Assembly: GCA_016222815.1 (NCBI GenBank) | Contig: JACRQE010000003.1 | Coordinates: 186,001 to 250,000, forward strand | DNA length: 64,000 bases | Direction: 5' to 3' | DNA from: Candidatus Uhrbacteria bacterium | GTDB taxonomy: Bacteria > Patescibacteriota > Patescibacteriia > 2-12-FULL-60-25 | Shown here: positions 48,703 to 56,661 of the stretch, one piece after another | Numbering within the stretch: the first letter of the stretch is position 1 | How the letters are laid out: every line of letters starts with the position of its first letter | Notes under the pieces: generated by a model | Told to the model about the DNA's origin: nothing | Database searches by the model: none | Seen by the model: the letters and a program-made list of their open reading frames with translations, nothing else | Made by a program: the position numbers and the translations under genes

Positions 48703-51003
48703 TCATTCCGGAATCACCCGGAAAAAGATCGTTTCGTTGCCGTCAGTCACCTCCGTCTTATCGTAGCGGAGCCGGAAGCGACTGCCGTCTTTCGCTTGGA
48801 GCAGGGTATCCCGGTCAAACGGCGCGAGGATCGTTGCGTCCAGGAGTCGTGCGGCAATCTCCTCCGGCTGGTCGTACTTCCTGACTCGGGCCATCTTGGT
48901 TTCGCCATCCAACTCCGTGACAGCGACAATGACTTTGCCGGGCAGGAACTCGACCGGCGTTTCGTAATAACGATCCCGCAACTCCTGGAACGTCATGATG
49001 TCTGCGACGCCCTCGGCTGCCAGGCGATGCATCGTCTTTACGTCGCCCTTTTTGACGGCCAGTCTTAGCGTCTCGCCCCACGAGCGATCTTCGTATTCCT
49101 CGCTTTGCTTCCCGAAGACTGACTTCTGATCCAGGACGAGCATGCCTTGGAAAAGCTCCCTGATCGTGGGATTCGAGGAGGCGACCGCTGTCACATCCTC
49201 CCGTCCCGGCATCATGGCGAAGTGCAGATGGTGTTCCTCATCGGTTTCGAAATACGGTGTCAGCATGAAGCTGAACGAACCGGGGTCGTATCCCCGCGCC
49301 AGGAGCGAACGTGCCACCATTTTCATCACGAGCCACTTGGGCAGTGGGTCGCGGTCTGTGCTGGTGTAGGAACGTTGGAGCGAGATCCTGACGTGGTAGC
49401 CGAGGTCCAATAGCCGGCCGATGTAGTCGATGTGGCCGCTGTGCGGGATGCCCATGCGAGCCGGAAAGATGACCGTATTCTTCTCCTTCCGGTTCCTGGC
49501 CGCGCGGCGCTGGAGTTTCTGGTTCTCGTGTGTCTCTCCATCCCTGGAAAGCACCTTAACGACGTCTTCGGCGCTCGGCCTTACGTCGGGTTCCTTCTCC
49601 AGCATCCACCTGATGAGCAACAGTCTTTCGTCGTCGAAGTCCTTCGCCGGATCGTGCTCGTAGGGGAGCATGGCGTTGGCCAAAGCGAATTTGAGCACGG
49701 CCTGCTCGCGGTGGTCGTCTCCGTGGAGTAGCTCGTCGGAAGACACGAAGGGCATCTTGCCGTAGAGAAGCTGATGGAACAGCAGACCGAGTTGGAAGAT
49801 GTCACTGACGGTGCCTGCCTGCGTGCCTATGGTAACTTCGGGCGGAGCGAACTTCGGATCCAGGATATAGGCCGTGGCATATTCTCCTTCCTTATCACGC
49901 CGGCTGGCGTTGAAGTCGAACAGGCTCACGCCGTCACTGTTGACCATGACGTTTTCCGGCCGCAGATCCAGGTACATGACGCCTCGGCCGTGCAGCTCTC
50001 CCAGGATTTCGGCGATAGCTCGGATCACGGCGCAAGCGCTGTCCTTATCCATCAGCTGACCGGGATGGACGTAATCGGCCAACGATTGGCCGTAGACGCA
50101 TGACCTGACCAAGAAGACAGTTCCGTCGTCGAGTTCGATTTCGCCGTAATACTTGGGCACGTTTTTGACACCGGAGAGCAAGGGGAAGATGTCTGTCTCC
50201 ACGTCCAGTTCCGCGCCGATCCGTTCTTCCTCGTGCATCAGGACTTCTTTGAAGACCTTGATGATCCCGTCGCTATCCAGCGCGAGGTAGATGTTGCTGC
50301 AACGCGTCAGGCCTTCTTTGCCTTTCGCCAGTTGCCGTAGGATGCGGATCCCTTTCTCTTGGGCATATCGGCGAAACTGGTTATCGACTTCAGCTCTCGC
50401 ATCCGATGGAGTCGGGACTACGGCGTCGCGTCCTTCGGCCATGGCTTTCAGCAGGGCGAGTCTGACTTGCGGATACGACGGGTCGTTTTCCGCCTCATCG
50501 ACTGCTTCCATCCAGAATTTTTCCTGGTCCGGAAACTCCTGGGCGACCAGGATCTTCAGGGTGTTGACGTCCTTGGTATCCACGAAAGACACACCCTTGG
50601 TTTCGTCTTCGTAAATATCGAACCAGCGGATTCCGAAGTCCCGTAACCATTCTGCGAATTCCGGGACCATGAGCTCAGGCAATCCCTGGATTCCTCCGAC
50701 ACGTCGGATTTCCTGGACTGCGGAAAGCTCTCCGAACTTCATCGCCGTAGCGAGGATGTCATCAAGCACGCCGTGGAGCTTGAGTTTGCAGAACCAGCGA
50801 ATCACCGGCAGGAGATGCCGGCCGTCGCCCGAAAAGCAGGCCTGATGCGCGGTTATCGCGGTCATCTCTGCCAAGAACTTTGTTTTCTCATCGCCGACAA
50901 ATTCGTCGGCGGCGCGGTCGATGGCTTGCCACATGGCCGGACCTTCAAGTCCGACAGCGGCCGAGATGATCTGCCTGAAGATTGTCTCCTTGATGTCGGG
51001 CAT
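48703..51003 (-). CDS. Ser/Thr protein kinase fused to a NadM-like nucleotidyltransferase domain
   Basis: 766 residues from ATG 51003 (AAGGA lies 8 nt upstream; a start at 51048 lacks this). Residues 1-220: helical, unrecognised. Residues 225-490: a protein kinase with Lys249 (IIKVFKE), Glu near 265, the catalytic loop YLDLRPENV (Asp346, Asn351), DFN (Asp363), APPE near 386, and SDIFQLGLLFHQLLYGKMPF; it looks active. Residues 508-640: a nucleotidylyltransferase fold with HSGH at 521-524, SLQRSYTSTDRDPLP at 541-555, and NPTIRELF at 611-618 matching the T-x-I-R signature of NMN adenylyltransferases. The last ~130 residues are unknown. It is the last gene of the minus-strand cassette. The kinase may act on, or be modified by, the transferase (inference). 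Confidence 0.88.
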   Translation of the reverse strand: MPDIKETIFRQIISAAVGLEGPAMWQAIDRAADEFVGDEKTKFLAEMTAITAHQACFSGDGRHLLPVIRWFCKLKLHGVLDDILATAMKFGELSAVQEIRRVGGIQGLPELMVPEFAEWLRDFGIRWFDIYEDETKGVSFVDTKDVNTLKILVAQEFPDQEKFWMEAVDEAENDPSYPQVRLALLKAMAEGRDAVVPTPSDARAEVDNQFRRYAQEKGIRILRQLAKGKEGLTRCSNIYLALDSDGIIKVFKEVLMHEEERIGAELDVETDIFPLLSGVKNVPKYYGEIELDDGTVFLVRSCVYGQSLADYVHPGQLMDKDSACAVIRAIAEILGELHGRGVMYLDLRPENVMVNSDGVSLFDFNASRRDKEGEYATAYILDPKFAPPEVTIGTQAGTVSDIFQLGLLFHQLLYGKMPFVSSDELLHGDDHREQAVLKFALANAMLPYEHDPAKDFDDERLLLIRWMLEKEPDVRPSAEDVVKVLSRDGETHENQKLQRRAARNRKEKNTVIFPARMGIPHSGHIDYIGRLLDLGYHVRISLQRSYTSTDRDPLPKWLVMKMVARSLLARGYDPGSFSFMLTPYFETDEEHHLHFAMMPGREDVTAVASSNPTIRELFQGMLVLDQKSVFGKQSEEYEDRSWGETLRLAVKKGDVKTMHRLAAEGVADIMTFQELRDRYYETPVEFLPGKVIVAVTELDGETKMARVRKYDQPEEIAARLLDATILAPFDRDTLLQAKDGSRFRLRYDKTEVTDGNETIFFRVIPE

Positions 51004-51071
51004 CTTATTTTCCTTGTGAAGGGCCGAGCGGACTTGGATACGCCTCACTTTGAGCCGTAGCCAACACGGTC

Positions 51072-51087
51072 GGTTGGTATGGAAAAG
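51072..51087 (-). promoter_or_regulatory. Shared leader motif, copy upstream of the kinase-transferase gene
   Basis: Read on the minus strand: GCCCTTTTCC then ATACCAACC, about 85 nt before the start codon. It is the 3' part of a hairpin-like GGGCCG...CGGCCC arrangement that could also terminate part of the transcript. Related copies precede three further genes. Confidence 0.45.
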
Positions 51088-51128
51088 GGCCGTACCGCGG
51101 ATGTGCAGTGCGGCCCTGGCAGGTCGGA

Positions 51129-52160
51129 TCAGCTGAAGATCTTGTCGAGCATCTTCTGGACGTCCTCTTCCGGTGCTTCGACGTATTTGCCGAAGCGACG
51201 GATGGCTTCCCGAGCGCTCGTGTCCGTGTTGGCCCCGAAGATGGGTTCAGCCAGCCACTTCTCGTAGAGCGTCATGAGGAACGCCTCGACGGTCTGTACT
51301 CCCTGGTGGCGGGCGATGAGAAAGAGCAGGGAATTTCCCGTGATGCCGCAGCGGTGCTCGTGGCTCTTGATGGCCGAGAGGTCGATCAGGTCAAAGGGCA
51401 GGCGTTTCTTGTCCAGAATGAACTTCTTCTGGAGTTCGGCGCAATCCCGCTCGGCTCCGCAGCCGATGACCTCGAACGAGAGGAAAGTCTCGTGCACGCG
51501 TTTGAGCGACTCCTTCCAGTCGCGCTGGTGCGGGCAACCCCCGTCTCCGCGCAAGCCCATGCCGTGCGCCACTACGTCGGTCACCAGATAGAGGCGCCGT
51601 TCCTGCACATGACCGAATGGCAGGTCACAGGCGTCCCACAGGGCGCACTCGATAGCTTCCGGCTCATCGCCGCCACCGGCTTTGTCGACGTGTCGGATGG
51701 AGGAATGGAGGATCTTGTCGCCTTGCTCGTCCGGTGCCACGTAATCCACAGCCTGCCAGATGCGCGGGCCGTCGCAGTGGTCCGAGAAATAGACGAAGCA
51801 AATCCGCGACGCCGGATCGATGGCCTTGAGTACGGCCAACAGATATCCCGAGGACTTTTTGAGGTGCTCGGCGATCTTCTCGTTGCTCCCGGAGTTGTCG
51901 ATGAGCACGATATGTACCCGCTCGGCTTTCTCGTCCGGAGCATTGACCTTGAGCCTGACGAGCGAACTGTCGTACACCTCTCGCTCGTCCCGTTTGGGCG
52001 GTGTGCGATATGGCTCTTCGACGATCTTGCGTTTGTCATCTTCGATGCGCGCCGACCGCTCCCTTCGCGCCTTGCTGACCACGGCTGGGTCGCTGTCGGT
52101 CAGGGAACGGACTGCTTCTTCGGTGCGGGCTCTGTACGTGTGATGGCTGGAACCGCTCAT
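51129..52160 (-). CDS. VWA-domain protein
   Basis: 343 residues from ATG 52160, with GAGGAG 8-13 nt upstream. A ~75-residue polar N-terminal segment precedes a von Willebrand A domain (about 80-300). The MIDAS metal site DNSGS is at 88-92, with a later Thr-Asp (LVTDVVAHGMG). No signal peptide or membrane helix, so it is cytoplasmic. VWA proteins in bacterial cassettes commonly act as metal-dependent docking partners for kinases or AAA ATPases. Here it is paired with the kinase-transferase gene downstream (125-nt gap with its own leader motif). Confidence 0.88.
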   Translation of the reverse strand: MSGSSHHTYRARTEEAVRSLTDSDPAVVSKARRERSARIEDDKRKIVEEPYRTPPKRDEREVYDSSLVRLKVNAPDEKAERVHIVLIDNSGSNEKIAEHLKKSSGYLLAVLKAIDPASRICFVYFSDHCDGPRIWQAVDYVAPDEQGDKILHSSIRHVDKAGGGDEPEAIECALWDACDLPFGHVQERRLYLVTDVVAHGMGLRGDGGCPHQRDWKESLKRVHETFLSFEVIGCGAERDCAELQKKFILDKKRLPFDLIDLSAIKSHEHRCGITGNSLLFLIARHQGVQTVEAFLMTLYEKWLAEPIFGANTDTSAREAIRRFGKYVEAPEEDVQKMLDKIFS

Positions 52161-52179
52161 GCGCAAATCTCCTCTTGTT

Positions 52180-52199
52180 CGTGACGGTTGGAAAGGGCT
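52180..52199 (-). promoter_or_regulatory. Shared leader motif, copy upstream of the VWA gene
   Basis: On the minus strand GCCCTTTCC then AACC lies about 38 nt before the ATG at 52160. Confidence 0.45.
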
Positions 52200-52292
52200 G
52201 GGGCTTCGGCCCAAATATTCGACAGGGTCGAATCCTTGGGGGAAGGGCGCAGGGTCGGATGACTCTGCGCCGTAGTAGGTGGGAAGGTGCGT

Positions 52293-53573
52293 TCAGTCCT
52301 GGTCGTAGCGGCGGAACGGCTGGCCGTCGTCGCCGCTGTTGTCGCGCTTCTTGCCGGTCGCGGGCTTGGCGGCGCTGTCCATCAGGCCTTGCCAGGGGAT
52401 GGTCATCCCCACGTTCTGCAGGGCGATGAGGAACGCGGGCTCCTTCTCGGGGCTGACGTTCCCGGCGCCGAATTCGAGGATGGACAGGACGTAGGAGGAC
52501 AGGTCCTTCTCCATCCGGCTGTAGTCGGCCGAGACCGCGGCGCCGAGCTTCTTGAGCATGTCCTCGCGATTGGCCGCGCCGATGGCAGCGGGCAAACGAT
52601 CGTCTTTCAGGATTTCCTTGATGCGCAGCGTGTCGTCGGCCAGCGCCCGGGCAACCGGGATGCCGGTGCCTCGGAAAATCTTGTTGACGCCGTCGATCAC
52701 TCCGGAGGCCGCGTCGCGCATGGGTGCAATGTCCGGATGGTCCATCATCCCGGGGACGCCTGCGCCGCCACCGCCGAACATCACCGAGATACCGGCCATG
52801 AGGGCGCCGGGATTGGCCATGCGGTCCTGCCAGGTCTTCTGCCAGGCGGTTGCCTTCGACTGGAATCCGTAGAGCAGACCCCAGATGCCCTGCATGCGGC
52901 CGAGCAGCTTCTGCTTGCGCGGCTCGCTGATGTGGATGCCCTTGGCGCCAATCGCGTCCAGGACTTCGGCGTAGCGCCGCTGGTTCACCCTCCTCTGCAG
53001 CTCGTAGAAGGCGTCTGGGGCTGGCTCGTCCAGGGACTCCGCATGCTCTTCCATGAGTGCTGAAATCCTGGCCGGAAGTTCGTCGATCCCCATCTTGCTG
53101 CCCAAGAGCACGCGCAGTGCAGCGTTGATCTCGGTACCTTCGACCTTCCTCACACCGCCGACGCGCAGGGCATCGAACAGGCTCTCGTCCGTCGGTGCCT
53201 GGGGCAGGACAATCATACTCATGTTGGCCGGAGCTGCCTTGGCGGCAGGCTCGGGCGTCGTCGGCTTGGCCGGCGTGAGCGTCGCGCGCATGTCCTTGAT
53301 GGCCTTGTTCAGCTTGGCCGGGGGCACGCCCGCGCCGACAGCGTCCTTGATCATCTCGTTGGGGCAGCACTCGGTGTCGGCGAGGGTATCGAGGCCGTCG
53401 TCCGTGGATTCGCCCACGGCTCCGACGAGGCACTTGGTCACTTCCTCGTAAGGCTTGTTGATGGCCTTGGCGAAGGCGCCGACGATCTGCTGCCACTTGG
53501 TGGAGCCGACGGGCGGTGTCGCGGTTGCGGTTTCGGTCACGGTTGCTGTGGTCTCTTCGGGCTTGTCGCTCAT
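52293..53573 (-). CDS. Unrecognised cassette protein (426 residues)
   Basis: 426 residues, soluble. An acidic/Thr-rich N-terminus is followed by a conserved-looking helical part (about 25-105, KWQQIVGAFAKAINKPYEEVTKCLVGAVGE), an Ala/Pro linker, and then a long helical C-terminal part (about 120-395) with a Gly-rich patch (MFGGGGAGVPGMMDHPD) and a polar end (GKKRDNSGDDGQPFRRYDQD). No domain is recognised. It is the first gene of the VWA/kinase cassette, preceded by two tandem promoters and a dyad, and has a good Shine-Dalgarno (GAGGTGAG). Base composition is more G+C-rich than its surroundings. Possible effector or substrate of the cassette (inference). Confidence 0.72.
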   Translation of the reverse strand: MSDKPEETTATVTETATATPPVGSTKWQQIVGAFAKAINKPYEEVTKCLVGAVGESTDDGLDTLADTECCPNEMIKDAVGAGVPPAKLNKAIKDMRATLTPAKPTTPEPAAKAAPANMSMIVLPQAPTDESLFDALRVGGVRKVEGTEINAALRVLLGSKMGIDELPARISALMEEHAESLDEPAPDAFYELQRRVNQRRYAEVLDAIGAKGIHISEPRKQKLLGRMQGIWGLLYGFQSKATAWQKTWQDRMANPGALMAGISVMFGGGGAGVPGMMDHPDIAPMRDAASGVIDGVNKIFRGTGIPVARALADDTLRIKEILKDDRLPAAIGAANREDMLKKLGAAVSADYSRMEKDLSSYVLSILEFGAGNVSPEKEPAFLIALQNVGMTIPWQGLMDSAAKPATGKKRDNSGDDGQPFRRYDQD

Positions 53574-53589
53574 GACGTTCTCTCACCTC

Positions 53590-53609
53590 GTTTTGGTGGA
53601 AAGGGCTTT
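53590..53609 (-). promoter_or_regulatory. Shared leader motif, copy upstream of the 426-residue protein gene
   Basis: On the minus strand GCCCTTTCCACCAA, followed by ACGAGGTGAG (Shine-Dalgarno), lies about 33 nt before the ATG. Confidence 0.5.
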
Positions 53610-53662
53610 GGCGGAGTATCCGTTACCATCGGTCTGGTCCGTTCCCCCCGGGCCGATGGGCT

Positions 53663-53708
53663 ATCTAATCGCAAGCTGACTATTACGTCAATCTTGCGAT
53701 ATTGTCAA
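53663..53708 (-). promoter_or_regulatory. Tandem promoters overlapped by a 33-bp dyad
   Basis: Minus strand: TTGACA (53703-53708), 17 nt, TAATAG (53680-53685); and TTGACG (53686-53691), 17 nt, TTAGAT (53663-53668). Over both lies an inverted repeat with arms ATCGCAAG (53668-53675) and CTTGCGAT (53693-53700) and inner arms TGAC/GTCA (53677-53680, 53687-53690). This is a strong candidate for a repressor operator on the cassette promoter. It accounts for most of the ~320-nt gap between genes, together with a terminator at its other end. Confidence 0.65.
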
Positions 53709-53854
53709 GCCGACCATGTCGAATATGTCAGGCCGCGACACATCCTGTGTTTCGAGGCCTTTCGGACGTCTGTTCAGCCGTCGGACCGGTTGAGCAAATG
53801 GTGATCGGCGTGTGTAATAAATGTCGCGAATGTTCGATGAAAGCTCTTTCGGAT

Positions 53855-53885
53855 AAAAAAGCAGGGGCGAATTTTCATTCGCCCC
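53855..53885 (-). terminator. Terminator of the 53894-54469 gene
   Basis: A 9-pair stem (53864-53872 with 53877-53885) has a 4-nt loop. Read on the minus strand it is followed by TGCTTTTTT. Confidence 0.85.
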
Positions 53886-53893
53886 GCGTGGGT

Positions 53894-54469
53894 TCAGAAG
53901 TGGACTGGTTCGCCCGGATGGTTCCAGTCGAAGAAAGCCCGCCGCTCCCGATCCGAAATGTCCGTGCAGCCGTCGACCGCCTTGAGCTCGCCGACATCCT
54001 TGCCCGGATAGATGGTCGCGATATAGGCGTACCAGGCTTCGTCGGACTTGCGGAAGGTGATGGCCACGGTGATGGTCTTGGTCAGCGGCGCCTCGTTGTC
54101 CCGGCTGATCACGCGGCGGGCCGTGACGGATTTGTTGAGCGGAAATGTCTCGAGCTCGTCAGGCTTGAACAGCTCCAGGTCCGTGGTCGTGCTCCAGCCT
54201 ACGTAATCCCGCAGGTCAAAGCTCTTGCGCAACACGAACTGCTTCTTTTCCGCTTCGCCCTGGATTGCCGTCCAGCAGATTCGGAGAAGTTGGACGCTGA
54301 TTTCCATGTCGTCCATGAAATCTTTGTAGCACCCGTAACGCAGGAAATTGCCGGCCTTGGCGTACGAGCGGCCGCGGAAACAGGTTCCGTTCAGGCGCGT
54401 CTCGACTTCGCTGGTCATGACGATGTAGACCGGCGTCTTGTCTGGCATCCTGCAGATGAAGGTCCGCAT
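53894..54469 (-). CDS. Unrecognised soluble protein sharing the cassette leader
   Basis: 191 residues from ATG 54469, fixed by a TTGACA/TACCTT promoter, the leader motif and GAGG upstream; the frame is open further but overlaps the divergent gene. A compact alpha/beta protein with three conserved-looking Cys/Trp patches (TCFRGRSYAKAGNFLRYGCYKDF, LLRICWTAIQGEAEKK, DLRDYVGWSTTTDLEL) and a C-terminal WYAYIATIYPGKDVGEL. No family is recognised. It has its own promoter and terminator. The shared leader places it in the same regulon as the VWA/kinase genes. Confidence 0.7.
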   Translation of the reverse strand: MRTFICRMPDKTPVYIVMTSEVETRLNGTCFRGRSYAKAGNFLRYGCYKDFMDDMEISVQLLRICWTAIQGEAEKKQFVLRKSFDLRDYVGWSTTTDLELFKPDELETFPLNKSVTARRVISRDNEAPLTKTITVAITFRKSDEAWYAYIATIYPGKDVGELKAVDGCTDISDRERRAFFDWNHPGEPVHF

Positions 54470-54485
54470 CTCTGTCGTGCCTCGT

Positions 54486-54544
54486 TGAAGTTGGTGGAAA
54501 GGACGTTGATGATTGAAGGTAGTGCAATTTTTCGGTTCTGTCAA
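54486..54544 (-). promoter_or_regulatory. Promoter and leader motif of the 54469 gene
   Basis: Minus strand: TTGACA (54539-54544), 17 nt, TACCTT (54516-54521), then GTCCTTTCCACCAAC about 35 nt before the ATG. It lies back-to-back with the promoter of the divergent kinase-like gene. Confidence 0.6.
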
Positions 54545-54577
54545 CTCCGTCCGCCCTGGCCAGATGTCGATGCGGAA

Positions 54578-54586
54578 TGATATCCT
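54578..54586 (+). promoter_or_regulatory. Extended -10 box 9 nt before the 54596 start
   Basis: TG-A-TATCCT ends 9 nt before the ATG, so the mRNA would begin within a few bases of the start codon. Confidence 0.5.
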
Positions 54587-54595
54587 TTGTTCGCT

Positions 54596-56305
54596 ATGTC
54601 TGAACGACCGCCCGATGGCAATCCTAAAATTGGCGATAGCGCCAAAGTACAAGGTTGGAATGATTTCCAGTCTTTTGCCAAAACGCACGTCAATGTCTTG
54701 TTGGACCAAGAGGATTGGAAGCAGTCGGGCCTTCCGGATGCATACGGCATACGCTCGGTCGGTCCGGAAGACAGATGGCTGATCTACTGCCACGAATTTG
54801 AAGGAAAGAGATTGCTGGGTTTTAAGCTCTTCTCCGCCACAGGCGAGCTGTTGGATTTCGCGGAACGTCCGACCGAAGACAAAGGAATTCCTTTGGTTGA
54901 AGGGATGGAAGTCAGGCCTGCTAAACCGTCTGCGCGGGTGCTGCCCGAGACCCAGCCTTTTTCCGGCCCGCCGAGCGAAGAAGATATCCAGGAAAAACCC
55001 CTGTCCCGCGAAACGGTCGAGCGCCTTATCCTGGAAGTCCTGCTCATCCAGCATGCTGACCGCATCAATGAAGGTAATAACGGGATCATATTTTCCCTCC
55101 GCATCAACGAGTTGAGCAAAGAGGCGCTGGACGTCCTGATCAAGCTCGGCATCCTCTCGCCCGAAGAGGACGTCGATCGGGTGGTGAAGCTCCTGAAGAT
55201 CGGTTCGCCTGGAAAGCTCAAGAAAGAATACGATTTGTGCGCAAAGGCCTGTTCCACGGTCAAGCGCAAAGTTGCCGAAGACCCAAGCGCCTTCGCCGAC
55301 ATACCCCAGCCGCGCTATTACGACTCCCTCAAGATTACCCCTTTTTTCCAGCAGACCTTCATGACCCAGCACGATGTCCAGCTGTCGGGCGGTGAAATCG
55401 AAATCATGGTCATGGACAAGGTTGAGGGTACGGATGTCGACACCCTGCTTCTGCGTGAGTTCCTGCGGCGCAATCCGAATTCTCCCTTCCTCAAACAGCC
55501 GAAAAAAGTCGACGTTTTGTCGTTCGAGGATCTCGAGGGGACAGCCATGTCGTCCCTTGGTTTTAAGCGCCTAACAGGCAAAAGGCGTTCCCAGTGGTCA
55601 GATGACGATTGGAAGGAGTACGTCAGGTTCCGCAAAGATATGGAGGGTTTCCTGCATAACACGGATTTCCGCATCGATATGTCCCTCTTCGACGCCGTCG
55701 AACGGAGCATCCACGCGATTTATGACGAAGCCGGTGTCGCCTGGGGAGACGGGAATTTGCGGAATATCATGCTCGAAGGTCCGCATGGTTTGGATGAGGG
55801 TGGCTCACTCAAAGGTAAAGCTTGGCTGATTGATTTCGGCGGAGCGGAGTTCGGTCCCCAGGCCGCGGATCCGGCAAAAATGCGCCAGCAGGTTTTGGCT
55901 GCAGTTGGGCGCCTCAAGAACCTGTTCGGTCTCGAGCGCCGTCGGCCCGCGGCCCAGGAGGATTTGGCCAAGAAAATCACCGCTGAAAGGAAGGCTAGGT
56001 ACGTCAAAGCCGACAAACTCACCGTCCGCCTAGCTGACCAGTTTACGTCTGACCTGAAGAGCCGCGACAGCCTGCCCTTGAACCTTGTGGTCCATCGCGT
56101 CATCACTTCCGGCAGACAGCATTATGAAGCCATTGACCGCGTGCTCCACCATCTGGCCCAAAGCGATCCGGCTGCCAAACAAAAAGTCATCGCCAGTCTC
56201 CTTTCATGGTTGACCGATAAGGAGGAGCTGGCCTATATGGAAAAAGTGAACGTAAGCCTGCGTCAGAATCTTGAAGGTTTGCTCGACGATCTCCAACACA
56301 GTTGA
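54596..56305 (+). CDS. Atypical kinase-like phosphotransferase
   Basis: 569 residues from ATG 54596. The N-terminal ~110 residues are unrecognised and are followed by a helical middle. The C-terminal half has kinase/APH-type signatures: MVMDKVEGTDVDTLLLREF (hinge region), AWGDGNLRNIML (catalytic-loop Asp and Asn, with WGDGN in place of HGDLxxxN), and WLIDFGGAEFG (DFG). A canonical Gly-rich loop is not obvious, so a RIO/APH-like or degenerate kinase is likely. Substrate unknown. It is divergent from the 54469 gene across a 126-nt shared promoter region, which puts it next to the VWA/kinase cassette. Confidence 0.75.
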   Translation: MSERPPDGNPKIGDSAKVQGWNDFQSFAKTHVNVLLDQEDWKQSGLPDAYGIRSVGPEDRWLIYCHEFEGKRLLGFKLFSATGELLDFAERPTEDKGIPLVEGMEVRPAKPSARVLPETQPFSGPPSEEDIQEKPLSRETVERLILEVLLIQHADRINEGNNGIIFSLRINELSKEALDVLIKLGILSPEEDVDRVVKLLKIGSPGKLKKEYDLCAKACSTVKRKVAEDPSAFADIPQPRYYDSLKITPFFQQTFMTQHDVQLSGGEIEIMVMDKVEGTDVDTLLLREFLRRNPNSPFLKQPKKVDVLSFEDLEGTAMSSLGFKRLTGKRRSQWSDDDWKEYVRFRKDMEGFLHNTDFRIDMSLFDAVERSIHAIYDEAGVAWGDGNLRNIMLEGPHGLDEGGSLKGKAWLIDFGGAEFGPQAADPAKMRQQVLAAVGRLKNLFGLERRRPAAQEDLAKKITAERKARYVKADKLTVRLADQFTSDLKSRDSLPLNLVVHRVITSGRQHYEAIDRVLHHLAQSDPAAKQKVIASLLSWLTDKEELAYMEKVNVSLRQNLEGLLDDLQHS

Positions 56306-56321
56306 ACATCATCCAGAAAGG

Positions 56322-56349
56322 CGAAGACCGCTCACGGGAGCGGTCTTTG
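56322..56349 (+). terminator. Hairpin after the kinase-like gene
   Basis: A 10-pair stem (56324-56333 with 56338-56347) ends in TTT. The A-rich other side may also serve the convergent small gene. Confidence 0.6.
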
Positions 56350-56351
56350 AG

Positions 56352-56561
56352 TCATGGGAATACGGCGAAGAGCGCGTTTCCTTTGTAGATGTGTGGTTCT
56401 TGTTGGGTGAAAAAATCCACTCCTTTTCCGTCGGCTGAAGGCTTGGCCAGCCAGCCGTTGGTTTCACGGGCATTGCGGATCACGAGACCGATGCTTGTTT
56501 TGCAGCTCGAACTCAATGATTCAGGGAAAGGGAAGTTGGTTTCATCAAAAAGTACAGCCAT
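56352..56561 (-). CDS. Small hypothetical protein (69 residues)
   Basis: 69 residues, soluble, no signal (MAVLFDETNFPFPESL ... NALFAVFP). The family is unknown. Its reality is supported by a well-spaced promoter ending 7 nt before the ATG and by a hairpin just beyond its stop. It would have a leaderless mRNA. Confidence 0.5.
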   Translation of the reverse strand: MAVLFDETNFPFPESLSSSCKTSIGLVIRNARETNGWLAKPSADGKGVDFFTQQEPHIYKGNALFAVFP

Positions 56562-56568
56562 ACTGGAT

Positions 56569-56597
56569 TTGGTACATCAGAAATGCTGTCTTGTCAA
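56569..56597 (-). promoter_or_regulatory. Promoter of the 69-residue gene
   Basis: Minus strand: TTGACA (56592-56597), 17 nt, TACCAA (56569-56574), then 7 nt to the ATG at 56561. Confidence 0.5.
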
Positions 56598-56661
56598 TAC
56601 CAATCACGGAAACTTAACGACCGGTTGAGTAAAACTTTCGTCCATGCGAAAATATCCACAT

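Noticed and set aside
51108-52184. 358-codon + strand frame
   Set aside because: Antisense shadow of the VWA gene; no promoter or ribosome site seen.
52036-53586. Open frame of 516 codons on the minus strand
   Set aside because: Arg/Gly/His-rich frame-shifted shadow of the 426-residue and VWA genes, which have Shine-Dalgarno sites and plausible compositions.
53702-54580. 292-codon + strand frame
   Set aside because: It is antisense to the 191-residue gene and crosses two promoters and a terminator.
54470-55372. Long N-terminal extension of the 53894 gene
   Set aside because: It runs antisense through the kinase-like gene and past a well-formed promoter and leader; the ATG at 54469 is a better start.
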